From Lutraria lutraria (Eukaryota > Mollusca > Bivalvia > Venerida > Mactridae), in the NCBI GenBank assembly GCA_964023205.1, contig OZ026844.1, positions 6,508,840 through 6,572,839 of the forward strand: a stretch of DNA of 64,000 nt. Reading direction: 5' to 3'. A program made the position numbers and the translations under genes. Shown here piece by piece: positions 39,701 through 49,200 of this stretch. Position 1 is the first letter of the stretch, and every line of letters starts with the position of its first letter. The notes under the pieces were generated by a model. It was given only the letters and a program-made list of their open reading frames with translations. It did not search any database and had not been told where the DNA came from.

Positions 39701-41036
39701 GGTAGACGTCTCCATGCAGTTATAGTTATAAAACATATTATATTGTTTAATTATTTCTATTAGTATATATACATGTCATATGGTTAAAAAATGATATTCA
39801 CATTTTAGTCTTCGCCTTCAAATAAGTTACTCTTTGCTAAAGAGATTCCACGTTATAAAGCCATGGTGAAGGACTATTTACAGACAATAAAAGAGAAACC
39901 TGCTGTCAATGATCACGAACTAAATTCTTATCTTACACAGAAAGTATCCCAGGTAATGACTGATAATTTCACACAATAAAAAGACATTGGCATATAAAGT
40001 ATGTTATTAACGGCAGTTTGAGTGATATGATGCTATATTTTTTTCTAAAAACATATTAAGTTTCCTAATAGATGTATATAAGAAGGGATTCGGGAGGTAC
40101 TGTGCGAACAAAAGATGGGTGTCTCATTAGCCAACTTGGCTGCCCCTTTCAATAGGGGTGACAATATAATAAACAAAACCTTTACCCTTTTTATACAACA
40201 AGCGTGTTAAAAAGCCTAGTCACCCTGGTTTGTTTAGCTTATTTTCTTATAAACAAATTTCTTACAGTTTTTACCTTAATGGAATGAGTGTGCTCATTGG
40301 GGTGGTTTCAAAATATTGCTAATCGTTAATTTCAAACATTTGACAACCAATAGCATAAATCGCTTTTCCTTCACAAACAAGCAGACGTATGAAATCTAAG
40401 TTGATTTAATGTTATGAGACATGCCCCATGTAATAGCAATTTGGGATCATATTCATGTACTCACGTACTTGTTATTTTCTAATTATGTATTTTTTTTGTT
40501 TGTATTTTGTTGTTTTCGTAAAAATGTTACTATGTAAAGCAAACACAACACTGAATTGTTTTTAATAGAATTTCATGCCTTGTTTTCCCAACCAACAGAA
40601 TTTTTCGGGAGCATTTCCTACTCAAAGTGCTTTGATGCAGATGTTTGATTATGCTGAGGCTTACAAAACGGAGGTAAGTATAATTGAATATACAACATAT
40701 GTGACTAAAACCACAATTTTCATTCCCTTTTAGTTACTAGCTCAAACTTTGTTGCAGAAGGTGGCAACTTGTATTCAAAGCAAACGTCTTAGGCACATTT
40801 TGTACCAACTCATTGCCAATAAAGTCATATTGCTTATAGGGAAGGACTGGATTCCAGTTTTATAATTTTCCTAAATCCAAGATTTGAAAGTAATTGTCAC
40901 AGTAAATGAATAAACCTGTCTATTTTAGCTTTGCCTTGCAATGGACCAACTAGAAGATTTAAGTCCAGGAGTGTATTCCCCCTTATCATCCAAGCTGCAG
41001 AATATCTTTTGTATCATGGAAAGAGTTAATCGTTGA
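7249..41036 (+). CDS. Plexin receptor, complete gene, 37 coding exons
   Basis: Plexins are single-pass semaphorin receptors whose cytoplasmic RasGAP domain controls Rap/Ras and the cytoskeleton. Exons chained by splice sites, phase and homology: 7249-8180, 8822-8936, 9106-9309, 9626-9754, 11386-11486, 12046-12169, 12557-12722, 13364-13460, 14143-14230, 14923-15075, 15506-15613, 15758-15851, 16167-16333, 16697-16851, 17382-17487, 17905-18050, 18444-18629, 18946-19042, 19762-19877, 20280-20433, 20817-20978, 21835-22069, 22494-22621, 32001-32116, 32655-32714, 33762-33836, 34273-34495, 35036-35201, 35936-35974, 36342-36515, 36857-36933, 37180-37254, 37790-37950, 38614-38761, 39809-39952, 40599-40673, 40929-41036. 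The sum is 5604 bases, 1867 residues plus stop, normal plexin size, with no frame break. The ATG at 7249 opens a signal peptide. Plexin class (A, B or other) cannot be settled by eye. Every junction is a prediction. Confidence 0.93.
8484..8661. mobile_element. TA-flanked MITE family A, copy 1 (178 bp)
   Basis: Inverted ends: tacagtacaacctctcc at left, ggggttgtactgta at right, so TA is the likely target. The interior is low in complexity (cctc and caac motifs). This is one of six recognisable copies in the window (also 16880, 54356, 58446, 59924 and 61279). A TA target is typical of Tc1/mariner-type elements. It lies in plexin intron 1. Confidence 0.75.
10010..10320. repeat. Interspersed repeat in plexin intron 4
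   Basis: Phrases such as tttgacccggtggcctcat and tttgacccggtgacctcat recur about 150 bases apart, followed by acgacgaacttcggacaacgg. I know similar runs as high-copy non-coding repeats in bivalve genomes (from memory, not checked). No function is visible. Confidence 0.45.
10435..10610 (-). pseudogene. Decayed Tc1/mariner transposase fragment
   Basis: Read on the minus strand, an open stretch contains [20 protein letters not shown] followed by a DDRVRV-like segment. This matches the region around the first catalytic aspartate of Tc1-type DDE transposases (consensus W..VLFSDESRF...DGR..V). Only about 50 codons are recognisable. The other two catalytic residues are absent. It is a dead fragment inside plexin intron 4. 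Confidence 0.6.
10778..10972. mobile_element. Possible short DNA element with cagggttctcaata end
   Basis: The left edge reads cagggttctcaata and the right edge gaaagccctg, which is a weak inverted match. The left edge resembles the ends of the nested element at 57025-57198. No target duplication could be assigned here. Confidence 0.3.
11386..12169 (+). CDS. Plexin exons 5-6: first PSI module
   Basis: Residues about 461-535. The motif [20 protein letters not shown] is a textbook plexin-semaphorin-integrin module, a small knottin-like disulfide fold after the sema propeller. It continues across the exon junction (codon ag|a) into CSINATC. The exon 5/6 boundary lies in phase 2, inside the module. 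Confidence 0.92.
12557..13460 (+). CDS. Plexin exons 7-8: linker between PSI1 and PSI2
   Basis: Residues about 536-622 form a beta-rich, N-glycosylation-rich segment (several N-X-S/T sites), as in other plexins where an Ig-like fold separates the first two PSI modules. Exon 7 ends in phase 1 and exon 8 in phase 2, both with standard acceptor and donor sequences. Confidence 0.8.
13531..13783 (+). mobile_element. tRNA-headed SINE, family copy 1
   Basis: A decayed tRNA-like head (ttcagtggttacagcg) is followed by a body shared with 48744-49040 and, inverted, 57362-57612. Shared body phrases include ggatagcttggcag, taaggcctaaatgaagtcca and gaaagctggt.aggataact. It ends in a gatgaaataaat-type tail. 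It sits just downstream of plexin exon 8. Confidence 0.65.
14143..14230 (+). CDS. Plexin exon 9: second PSI module
   Basis: Residues about 623-652, reading [14 protein letters not shown] and ending [10 protein letters not shown]. The cysteine spacing fits the short second PSI of plexins. The exon enters in phase 2 and leaves in phase 0. The poly-C run (14 C) at about 14452-14465 lies in the intron that follows. Confidence 0.85.
14923..15851 (+). CDS. Plexin exons 10-12: segment between PSI2 and PSI3
   Basis: Residues about 653-770. Exon 10 includes CPRVY and a beta-strand-rich run ending TMTGTNLPS. For exon 11 I chose the acceptor at 15504-15505 because it keeps phase and gives [13 protein letters not shown], which matches the L.Y.C pattern expected in this plexin segment. 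The alternative AG at 15523-15524 would shorten it. Exon 12 ends in phase 1. Confidence 0.8.
16167..16333 (+). CDS. Plexin exon 13: third PSI module
   Basis: Residues about 771-826 with the motif [18 protein letters not shown] and then C.....C..., the cysteine pattern of the third plexin PSI. Phase 1 in, phase 0 out, with a cacgtacgt-type donor. Confidence 0.9.
16697..20978 (+). CDS. Plexin exons 14-21: IPT/TIG repeats of the stalk
   Basis: Residues about 827-1200. Successive Ig-like IPT modules start with patterns such as [20 protein letters not shown], then [20 protein letters not shown] (classic P..GP..GGT.vti.G), and [20 protein letters not shown]. Exons 19-20 give the conserved LGFIMDNV and YYPDP segments typical of the last plexin IPT repeats. 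At least three to four IPT modules are present. They form the stalk between PSI3 and the membrane. Exon 19 uses the donor after 19877, which restores the KLGF junction. Confidence 0.88.
16880..17064. mobile_element. TA-flanked MITE family A, copy 2
   Basis: Shares gcaacctctc...ttggagaggttgc ends and the interior phrases caacaacatgattt and aacctctcaacaac with the copy at 8484-8661. It lies in plexin intron 14, about 30 bases after the exon 14 donor. The left end has diverged. Confidence 0.65.
21340..21620 (-). pseudogene. LINE ORF2 C-terminal fragment
   Basis: On the minus strand an open stretch reads [20 protein letters not shown] followed by LLHC, the C..C...EDE.HF...C pattern found at the C-terminus of many metazoan non-LTR reverse transcriptases. 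Only the 3' tail of a LINE is present, a typical 5'-truncated insertion, in plexin intron 21. Confidence 0.65.
21835..22069 (+). CDS. Plexin exon 22: transmembrane segment
   Basis: Residues 1201-1278. Extracellular end, then the hydrophobic span [20 protein letters not shown] (about residues 1230-1250), then a basic stop-transfer KKNTKRA. The juxtamembrane part, [15 protein letters not shown], matches the heptad-rich juxtamembrane helix of plexins (usually ...L..LE..v...). Leaves in phase 1. Confidence 0.93.
22494..34495 (+). CDS. Plexin exons 23-27: N-terminal half of the RasGAP domain
   Basis: Residues about 1279-1479 in exons 22494-22621, 32001-32116, 32655-32714, 33762-33836 and 34273-34495. 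The pattern [20 protein letters not shown], then [16 protein letters not shown], then [19 protein letters not shown] is diagnostic of the plexin GAP. In well-studied plexins two arginines in a row precede TESV, and at least one acts as a catalytic finger. Here the pair reads Gly-Arg (R near residue 1405). The 9.4 kb intron between exons 23 and 24 holds the LINE and the foldback element. Confidence 0.92.
23261..26471 (-). mobile_element. L1/Tx1-like LINE ORF2, broken
   Basis: Minus strand, in pieces 26471-25851, 25812-25444, 25422-24913, 24920-23739 and a tail at 23515-23261. The first piece is an APE-type endonuclease, with [25 protein letters not shown] and then, after a frame break, YRTDHS. 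Next is the reverse transcriptase: NWRPL, the D..TAFD segment, [13 protein letters not shown] and the catalytic YADDTSLIL. The C-terminal part continues past 23739 in another frame. Several frame breaks make it inactive. The clade call (L1/Tx1-like) rests on these motifs only. It is antisense within plexin intron 23. Confidence 0.85.
26703..29123. mobile_element. Foldback element: 2.4 kb with arms of about 870 bp
   Basis: Left arm about 26703-27575; right arm about 28245-29123 is its reverse complement with scattered mismatches. The outermost bases match: caatggtaggatactacg at left, cgtagtatcctaccattg at right. The central ~670 bases do not pair obviously. The two arms contain mirror-image open frames (26802-27005 plus, 28820-29044 minus) that are by-products of the palindrome. 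No transposase is visible. It lies between the ORF1-like and ORF2-like parts of the LINE, so it probably inserted into the LINE. Confidence 0.8.
29386..29530. repeat. Two tandem copies of a ~75-base AT-rich unit
   Basis: The phrase attcaatatttggatcta with following tatatatgag occurs at about 29394 and again at about 29471, with related flanks. No function is apparent. It lies between the foldback element and the LINE ORF1 remnant. Confidence 0.55.
30490..31498 (-). mobile_element. L1-like LINE ORF1, broken at its 3' end
   Basis: Minus strand; an intact N-terminal 228 codons start at 31498. It has a charged N-terminus, a long coiled coil rich in K, E, L and N (about residues 60-165), then [11 protein letters not shown] and [11 protein letters not shown], the RRM-like core of L1-type ORF1 nucleic-acid chaperones. 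Past 30812 the frame is broken, but [11 protein letters not shown] C-terminal text continues to about 30490. It should belong with the ORF2 at 23261-26471, although about 4 kb of other sequence separates them. Confidence 0.8.
33425..33606 (-). mobile_element. tRNA-headed SINE, minus strand
   Basis: Reverse complement of the right part reads cgtagtcgagtggttaagg, an A-box resembling tRNA-Ser/Leu, followed by a B-box-like gggtacgagccc and a body. It lies in plexin intron 25, between exons 25 and 26. It is a different family from the copy at 13531. Confidence 0.55.
35036..36515 (+). CDS. Plexin exons 28-30: Rho-GTPase-binding domain
   Basis: Residues about 1480-1605 from exons 35036-35201, 35936-35974 and 36342-36515. 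The ubiquitin-like Rac/Rnd-binding domain is marked by [20 protein letters not shown], then [10 protein letters not shown], and later [20 protein letters not shown]. The 39-base exon 29 is unusually small but keeps phase on both sides. The segment corresponding to the canonical D-W...T.KIE stretch is less conserved here. Confidence 0.9.
36857..41036 (+). CDS. Plexin exons 31-37: C-terminal half of the RasGAP domain
   Basis: Residues about 1606-1867. It includes CYIWHL (canonical YWHL), [18 protein letters not shown] (canonical ..pEiyLtrlLstKGT), [30 protein letters not shown] and [16 protein letters not shown]. The RFWVN arginine (about residue 1714), equivalent to the third essential GAP arginine, is present. 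The gene ends at TGA 41034-41036 after the short tail IMERVNR. The usual vertebrate A-type C-terminus is not obvious. Confidence 0.92.
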
Positions 41037-41576
41037 TACAATTATCAGGTTTTGCATGCGTCATCTATAGATGGTTTGGCGTGGGCGTTTTGTTAAGAAC
41101 TTAAGACTTTAACTGTAAATGATATTTGCTAAGCTGTTCGTATTGTCATGACGTTTTGTTTTTATTATTTCAGATATTTCTTTTGCTTTTTTTGTTGATA
41201 TTAGTTGCCACTTATTGTGCTGTATTAGTTTTTTATTATTATTATTAAGCTAGAAAAAATTATTTTGTTGTAAATGTAATGCTCATTACCATGTTTGTCT
41301 TATTGTTTACGCTCAAACCATACATAACTATATGCCGTTTTCATTGTTTATAAGATTTGGCTTAAACGTTGTCCTCATACTGTGTATATAATGTTGTGTG
41401 ACACACACAGGGTGGAAAGGAAACATTCATGATTAATGACCAACGAGTAGAAATACTTGTAAAGAGTACCTACAGAACAAGGTCGGGAGACCAAGTAAAG
41501 TAAAAAAAAAAGTAATGTGTTGAGGATCGTGGCATTTTTCTAACATTGCATTTTGTTGCACGTGTGATATTTGATA

Positions 41577-41582
41577 AATAAA
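41577..41582 (+). promoter_or_regulatory. Candidate plexin polyadenylation signal
   Basis: An aataaa hexamer about 540 bases after the plexin stop codon, inside AT-rich DNA. It is the first clear hexamer downstream, but a T/GU-rich element cannot be confirmed by eye. Confidence 0.4.
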
Positions 41583-42221
41583 AGTACTGAACAGGTTCTT
41601 ATCAACTTGTTAGTAAATGCATGTTCTCTTTTTTTATTAAAAAATAAACTTAATGCACATTTTCAGGAAAAACTACATACAATACTTACCTACAAAAAGG
41701 TAAAACTAAACCATTACCCACCATAACGGCTTTCTCGATCTGTAGGACACTAAATAAACCGTATATAATTATATCATACTGTACATATAATTATACACAA
41801 TAGATAAGACACAAGTTATTATATACACAATAGATATATGTTACATATAATGATATATTCAGAAATAAATAAAATGTAGTTTCGTTTCTTTGAATACAAC
41901 TGTAAATCTGTCGTTTATCAGGCTAATGAAAACAACGATAACTACACCAATAACAGCAGCAGAGGCATTAGCAGCAACAACAACGACGACGACGACAACC
42001 TAACCAGATACCAAGGAAAATGTCACATGCAAAACATTTCACCTGACGACCACACATAGTACACAGCCAAAAATGATCCTTCGTAGTCCTCACCAACACG
42101 TAATTATACAAACTTACAACAATTGAAAATACGTAACCTCGGAGAAGAACCGTATTTTTTATCCTCCATACATAAATGGCTCACACCAACTTAAACACAC
42201 ATAAAAAAATAAAGGGGGGAG
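41583..42221. other. Intergenic, with a short CAA/CGA microsatellite
   Basis: At about 41950-42000 a run of aac, agc and gac triplets forms a degenerate trinucleotide microsatellite. Otherwise nothing is recognised. Confidence 0.5.
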
Positions 42222-42430
42222 CAGTGGTGTAGGGGTAGAGCGTCGGACTCCTAACCCGGAAGTTGTGGGTTTGAATCCCGTCAGTGGCGGAATTTGAGCG
42301 GAACTTTCACAATTCCTTCTTTCGATACGAGTACTTGTCAGAATACCCAGGGAGCAGTCATCGAGAGTAGTTAATATAAGTGGTAAGAACTTGTTCTACA
42401 ATCGATGTAAAACAAATAAGTTCAAATAAA
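42222..42430 (+). mobile_element. tRNA-headed SINE with well-kept A and B boxes
   Basis: The A box tggtgtagggg (about 42225-42235) fits the consensus exactly, and the B box ggtttgaatcc (about 42268-42278) has one change. The anticodon loop would read CTCCTAA (CCT, arginine-like), but the stem contains mismatches and no acceptor stem closes. A body of about 130 bases with an aaataa-type tail follows. It is therefore a SINE rather than a functional tRNA gene. Confidence 0.6.
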
Positions 42431-43424
42431 CAATACAACCCGTACGTACGTACAGTCCATATTCCAATCCGTGACGTTCATATCAAGTAACCTAGGGCCG
42501 GTACGTACTGCCTTTGAATAATGTAAGCAGCCGGACACTAACTGGGTTTTAATCGATCTTGTGAACCCAGTTTGTCTTATAATGATTAGGGGCCATCGAT
42601 GTGGATATGCATGGTTTCTGACTAGTACTGAATCACTTACACGCCATTGCTGAGGTCTAATATCCCATCCAGGACAAACTTTCACTGATCATGAATTAAT
42701 GTAGGGAAACTGAGCTGCAAGCTTATAATATGTTTTAGTACTTAATTTTTATATGTATATAATATGTTCAAAAGTGTATTACAATAACATCCATCGACAA
42801 AAAGTAATATATAATATAGAAACATATATATATACACGGGTATCATTATCAAAGTAAGTAAATTTAAAGATACTTAATCCTTTAAAAATGAAAACTACTC
42901 ATAATATAATGGTCATACATTCTATTCATACTATATATCATTACATACAAAAGTATTAAATGTGATCACAAACCACACGTAATATTTCTTGAAATGTTAA
43001 TGGACTGAGTACATTTAATCTCACAGGGTAAAGATCGATATATATAGCATTTTAGCTACCATATATATACATATGGCTTTATGACGAACAAATTCGAATT
43101 GTTACTTTCTTGTAGTATCGATTCTTCCATTGAATATTTTACTTTGGGTTCTTAAAACCATTTGTGTAATACGTCACAAATTTTGTGTACGCAAATGGGG
43201 TGGATAAAATGAGGAAGCGACTGCTAATGAACTCGGATTTTCCCTAATATTGTTTTACATTTTATGTGGCAAGTAATTTTTTCTACGGTTTTACATTCTT
43301 AAAGTCATTTCACTTTACTTTGAGCATGAAATCTGTCGATTATCTTAGATTTAATCTGTCTACGGCATTACTTACGTCTTGTCTCAAACTGTCTATCGTC
43401 AATGATACATGACTTTTGTGATCA
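42431..43424. other. Intergenic, nothing recognised
   Basis: AT-rich sequence with no exon-like or RNA-like features. The 87-codon minus-strand frame at 42422-42685 shows no recognisable domain. Confidence 0.45.
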
Positions 43425-44517
43425 TAGGGGACTGACACCAGGGATTTTTTTGGAGGCTAATTTTATAGCCTATATAGGGTCATATTCCCAATTGAGAATA
43501 GTATCTTTTTCCCAATTCACAGACAAAATCACAATTGATACTTCCAAAATAATAAAAAAGTAACTAGTGTAAAAGAGGAATATAATACCAATAATGTATA
43601 CCCGATGTGGGGCTCGATACCTTGTATCTATACTGGTTGGCGACCTACGACTGGACAGTTTTCTCACATTTTTTACAATATCTTAAAAACTGTTTACATT
43701 TGACACTAGATATTTTACCTGCGGGAAGCTAGGTTCAAGTCCAATATGACGACATGTTTTTATTTTACTTAATTTCTAAATATAGAACACACATTTTGAG
43801 GCCCCGATGTGGGGTCATTAAATTGTGTTAACTTTGCTTAAAACAGTACCATGTTCCCGGACACTTAGTCGGCAGTCATAACATGTCCGTTTTATTATGT
43901 TATTGAAATTTTTTACTGTAAATCATTAATTTATGAAGTAATTTACTTATATTTGTATTATTCTCTATGTACAAATTATCTCCCCTGCATACAAGGATGT
44001 ATAAAAATAAGCACGTACTGTACCATATCATCAAAATGTGCGGTTACAGACTGTGGGTAAAAAATCAACGTTTATCATAATATGATGGTTAATTATTATT
44101 TATATATACTAATGTATATGGTATGTTTTAATAAAGTTTTTTAGCAGTTATCACATTTTGGAAATGTTCATCTGCTTCATATGTTCTAATATTTGACCCT
44201 TTTGAATTTTATCCGAGCCTCACTGAAATATTTGCGCATGCGCAATGCACTGTATTAGACTTCCCCCCGCGAACGCACATGTAAACAACTGGCGGATAAT
44301 TTAAATGCCGTATTTCTATCAAATATCCTTGCATTTCATTGAAGTTGTTGATCTTGGTTGTTGCAAAGTAAAGCGCTTGAGTGATCAACAACGAATGATC
44401 AAAGTAAACACCGAATAAAGCGTTGTCCGGATTTGATGGTCTTCCAGAATTGTAGGTCGCCAACCAGTATGCATAGACACTTCTTTTTCGAAAAAAAATG
44501 TTTGTGTCAGCCCCCTA
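43425..44517. mobile_element. Palindromic DNA element, about 1.1 kb
   Basis: Left end taggggactgacac, right end gtgtcagccccctag: inverted with one or two mismatches. Farther in, actggttggcgacct (about 43631) pairs with aggtcgccaaccagt (about 44454), so the arms are longer than the very ends. No transposase frame. The superfamily is uncertain; the ends are loosely hAT-like. No clear target duplication was found. Confidence 0.5.
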
Positions 44518-46221
44518 GCTATGTCATGATGTCCAGACACTTTCGATTTTGCACCGACCCTCTCAGAGAGGTTGGCCTTTCTGAATTCATTTAAGAAATC
44601 GCCTAACCTGAATTCCCAATAAGATAAATACCATAGATAAATGCTAGACATTAAGAATTTAAATCATTCTTTAGACTTACTGACTTACAGTCTCATATCT
44701 ACGTCAAGGACTTATATTAATAAGTTATATACATACATGGATTTGCAACTGCTAAAATAGCTCAAACAGTATCGAGAAACGATCCCACAATGCATTGTTA
44801 TATACTCGGCAATGTCAGACAGCTGTAATCGGGTGTTTACAAACTTATATATACTAGGCACGGGAAATTTGTTTGGATGCAACAAATTTCATAAAAATAT
44901 TGAAATACACTTAAAATCCACGACTGTATAACTAAGGCTTAAATTAAAATTAAGTTTGTTTGCCCTTTAACGACCGACCCGAAAAAATCATGCCGACTCA
45001 AACATTTTTATTGCAAAATCTGGGAGAACTTTATTTTTATACTTGGGAAAATATACATTACATGTACTCAGTGCTTTTGATAGACATTTAAAGTAGGTAT
45101 CATTTGAAAATAGAAGTAATGAAGGGAAACAATAATGTGTGTTAAGGCACTGAGTACATGTTATAATGTGGTTGATTAAAGCACACAATAAATGTTTGTA
45201 TGGTAGCAGAATACACAAAATGAATATAGAATGCATCAAGATAGGAGTGTAATTTCATGCTAGGTAAGGGTCAAATTCAGAAATAAAATAAAACATTTTT
45301 CCTACCTACCAACCCTCTTCCAAAATTCAGGGTTGGTAAAGGGCAAACAAACATATTTTTAATTTAGGCCTAATATGCATTGTAAAAAACATCAGTCGAG
45401 CATTTTATATTCCGAGATTGCAGGTATTAATTGTTATCCTTTTGTCTCCGGGATCAAACATTCAGAATATATCACAGATATTTTCGCTATTGTAAACAGG
45501 GGCATGTAATCCCGTTGATTCACGTGTCACTACCGTGGGATTTGATTACTTCTAACTGTTAATAAGGAAGTTGCGAATCCATGTACGGTATGTATGTAAG
45601 TGCTTGTCTACATGTTATGTTCATCTTATTGTGGTCATTATGATGGTGTCACAGTCAGACCAGGGCCTTTTTCAAAAAACTGGAAAGGGACCTTAATTAG
45701 CATTTCACTTTGGGAAATTCTAGCGCGATATTCGACCAAATTGGGAGAAGGTCAGACAACCGAGACAGAATATGTTCTACAGTGTTCACCAAACTCTTTT
45801 TATCAATTGTAAGTTTAAAGAAATAATTTGGCAACAGTGTATCATGTGACCAACAACTGATAAACAAGAATTTTCCCATAACCTACCGGTAGATTCACAG
45901 TAATTATTACATCTTTATCAGATGAAATGTGTTGAAAACACTCTGTTTGTGTCTTCTTTAAAATAATATCCTAAAATTTATTTTTCTAATGTTTATTTTT
46001 TACTTTTCTGTACCTTATGATTTAGCATAATAGTTAAATGAAAGAAATAGTAAAGTGACAAATGTACTGATCAAGGGAAGTAACCCCTAGGAGTTCATTC
46101 ATTCATGCGTGTTTCTCTGTTTCAGATTATTTCTTTTACCGGTATAAAATTTAAATATTAAAACAAGGACATGAAAAAAATGTTAAAAAATAAGTCTTAG
46201 ACATGTATTTTTGTGTTTCAG
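44518..46221. other. WASHC1 upstream region
   Basis: No protein homology is visible. The splice acceptor at 46220-46221 just before the WASHC1 start codon implies at least one untranslated first exon somewhere in this region, but I cannot place it. The 70-codon frame at 45600-45812 has no recognisable domain. Confidence 0.4.
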
Positions 46222-46247
46222 GTGGAATTTCAATGTAATATTTACAA

Positions 46248-49200
46248 ATGCCAACTATGAGTAGTCAGCCTTTTAATATTCCTAGCGTTCCAGAAGACCT
46301 GAGACGTGATGAAACAATTCATCAAATTGTGGATGCTCTGGATTATTTAGATAAAGTCTCAGATGATGTGTTTAAACGCATTCATTCAAGAGTTTCTAAC
46401 AATCAAACTCAACTACAGAAAATTAACGACCGTGTAAATCTGGCTCAAGCGAAAATTGATAAAATCAAAGGCAGTAAAAAGGCTACCAAAGTGTTCGCTT
46501 CTGCCAAATACCCTGCCCCAGATAAAATAGATCATTATGATTCTGTTTTCCAACCGGATGAGAAATTGAGAAACCTTAAAAGACCACATTATCATGTTCA
46601 GGAGAAATTCAGACCAGTGGATGAGACCTTATTGAAAGATAAACTTCAGTATTATCAAGTAAAAGGTGGCAGAAAAAAGAAAGCCGATGGATCGAGAGAA
46701 GAAGGACTTGGTGGCTTGCCAAAATCCATACCATCTGTTAGTGCCTTATTGTTATTCAACACCTCAGAAAACCCGTAAGTTTGCTGTTGTTGTTTTTTGT
46801 GCAGGGTTTTCATTAAGTTTCCCTGTAAGAGACCAAACCTTAATTCCAGGCTGATTTCCAATGTTGTAAATTATATATTTGGGATTTCTAGGTGGCCAAT
46901 TTTATACGCCCGTCAAAGACGGGATGTATTATGTGAAACCCTATGGCGGGCGGCAGCTATTAGTTTGAACTAATTCAAACAGTTTTATTCGGATCCTCAC
47001 CAAACTTGATTGAAATGTTTATGGGCATGAAATCTCATTCAAATTTGATAACTAGCCCGATCGTCCCTGGCTTTTCAGTTTTCTGTGTTATGCCCTTTGA
47101 TACATTGAAAATTGACCAAAAATGCAGTGTCCACCCTCTAAGTCAACCAATTATCAATCAATCTTCATCAAACTTATTGAAAATGTTCATGGGCATAAGA
47201 TCTTGGTCAAGATCGATAACCAGCCCTATCGCCCGAGGCACTTTTGAGTTATGCCCCTTGATACAGTGTCTGCTCTCTAAGTTGACCGATTACCAATCGA
47301 TCTTCACCAAACTGTGTAAATATATTTCTGGGCACAAGATATTCGTCAAGTTCGATAACCAGCATAATTGCCCCAGGCACTTGTCAGTTATGCCCCTTGA
47401 TACATTGAAAATTGACTAAAAATGAAGTGTGCTGGAAGTGTTTATATTTCTCAGATCACAAGGCTGTCTGGATTTCGATGAAAAATGTGTATGGTGCTAC
47501 ATGTCATATTTATAAAATGGCTGCTTCTTATTGAAAACACTGTTTTTGTATCTTTGCTTTTCATGTTTCACAAAGCTGTTTATAATGGGTGAGAGTATAC
47601 ATATTTATAAAAATTATTCTTCAAATATTTCATTAAAAATCTGAAGTCATGGACTTTTTTTGGTTACAGCATTTATAATAAGCAGGTAATAAACATATTG
47701 ATTTAATTTGTTTGGTCTTGGCTAAGCTAATGGCTAATTGGTTTATGTTTTACATTTATTTTGAGTACTTGTATAAGTGTATATATTATTGATACAAATG
47801 TAGTTGCATTACAAAATTTAATGAGATAGATTGAATGTTTGTTTTGTAGGTATAAGAAATATGTAATGTTAGATCCACTTGGTGTTGTTACAAAAACAAG
47901 AACTGCTTTAGAAGAGGAAGACAGTGGAATGGCTGATGCTCCGAATACTATTAAAACAAATGAGGAACTTCAGCGTCTACAAGCTGACAATTATTTTTAT
48001 GTGCCAGGAATAGGACAAGTTCCAGAGCTAGATGTCCCAATAGCTTTACCAAATCTTCTAGGTATATTTGAATATAATTTTTATCAAACTCTCACACTTA
48101 AAACAGTTCATACATGCTCAAAACAGACTTACTATTTATAGTATAGTGCAGTCAGAAATGTGCTAAAAGTTCTAATTTGAACTCTTATAAGCTGATACAG
48201 GCATTTTTTTATTTTATTTATTTGAAACTCTTTTTTTCTTAATCTTCGAAAATGAGCTTTGGCAGGTACATTTTCTGAAACTCCTATCATGAAAATTAAT
48301 AACAAATATTTTTAACATTATCCTTCATAAACACCCATTTTCAAGTTCATGTCAATCAATGTTTGCTTATAGTATCTTTAATTGTCAGTTATCATACATG
48401 TCCAAGATGTAACACGCATGTATTGCTTATATTTTGTAGGTGTTGCTGACGATATCACTTACACTGAAAATTTGGAAAGTTCCATAGCACCATCTGTGTT
48501 AAATGTCCCTGATCTTCCATCAGTTGTTCCTGAAGCTGGACCTCTTCCAGCTGGACCTGCAGAAGGAGGTGCACCACCTCCCCCAGCAGGGCCACCTCCA
48601 CCGGAACCACCTCCGCCACCTGCTGGGGCCCCTCCTCCACCGCCACCTCCTCCTGCGGGGGCACCGCCTCCACCCCCACCTCCTCCAGGTTTGTAATTGT
48701 ATACTGTTTTCTTTACTGATTGTCATTCATGAATCAAACAGCCTGCTGGCTAGCTCAGTAGTTAGTGCGTTTGTTTGATGATCGAGAGGTTGTGAGTTCG
48801 AACCCTTGCGAGGCTCACACTGTCCGTGACAAATTTTGACAGAAGATATTACATCCTATGTTAAATTGTCCTCCACCACTAATTATGTGGGGTAGCTTGG
48901 CAGAAGCTTAAGCATAGAATGTGGTAAGTACTGGTTAAGGCCTAAATGAAGTCCAGGAAAGCTGGTTAGGATAACTGCCCGCTACGATATGACTGAAATA
49001 AGGTTGAAAATGGTGTAAAACCCGATGAAACAAACAAACAATGAATCCGACATGTCTTTTTCAGTCCCATTTGGATCTAAATGGTCAGTACTTCCATTTT
49101 ATTGCTTCAAATGCATTTATATGTGGCTTAACAATAAATATATCAAAGTTTGCAATCGATTTATGGTATGATTTGTTTAAAAAAAAGTAATCACTGTAAA

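Noticed and set aside
42222..42300. tRNA-Arg(CCT) gene
   Set aside because: A and B boxes are good, but the anticodon stem has mismatches, no acceptor stem closes, and a SINE body follows.
47006..47419. 137-codon open frame in WASHC1 intron 1
   Set aside because: It runs through about three tandem units of an interspersed repeat; openness follows from the repeat and no domain is visible.
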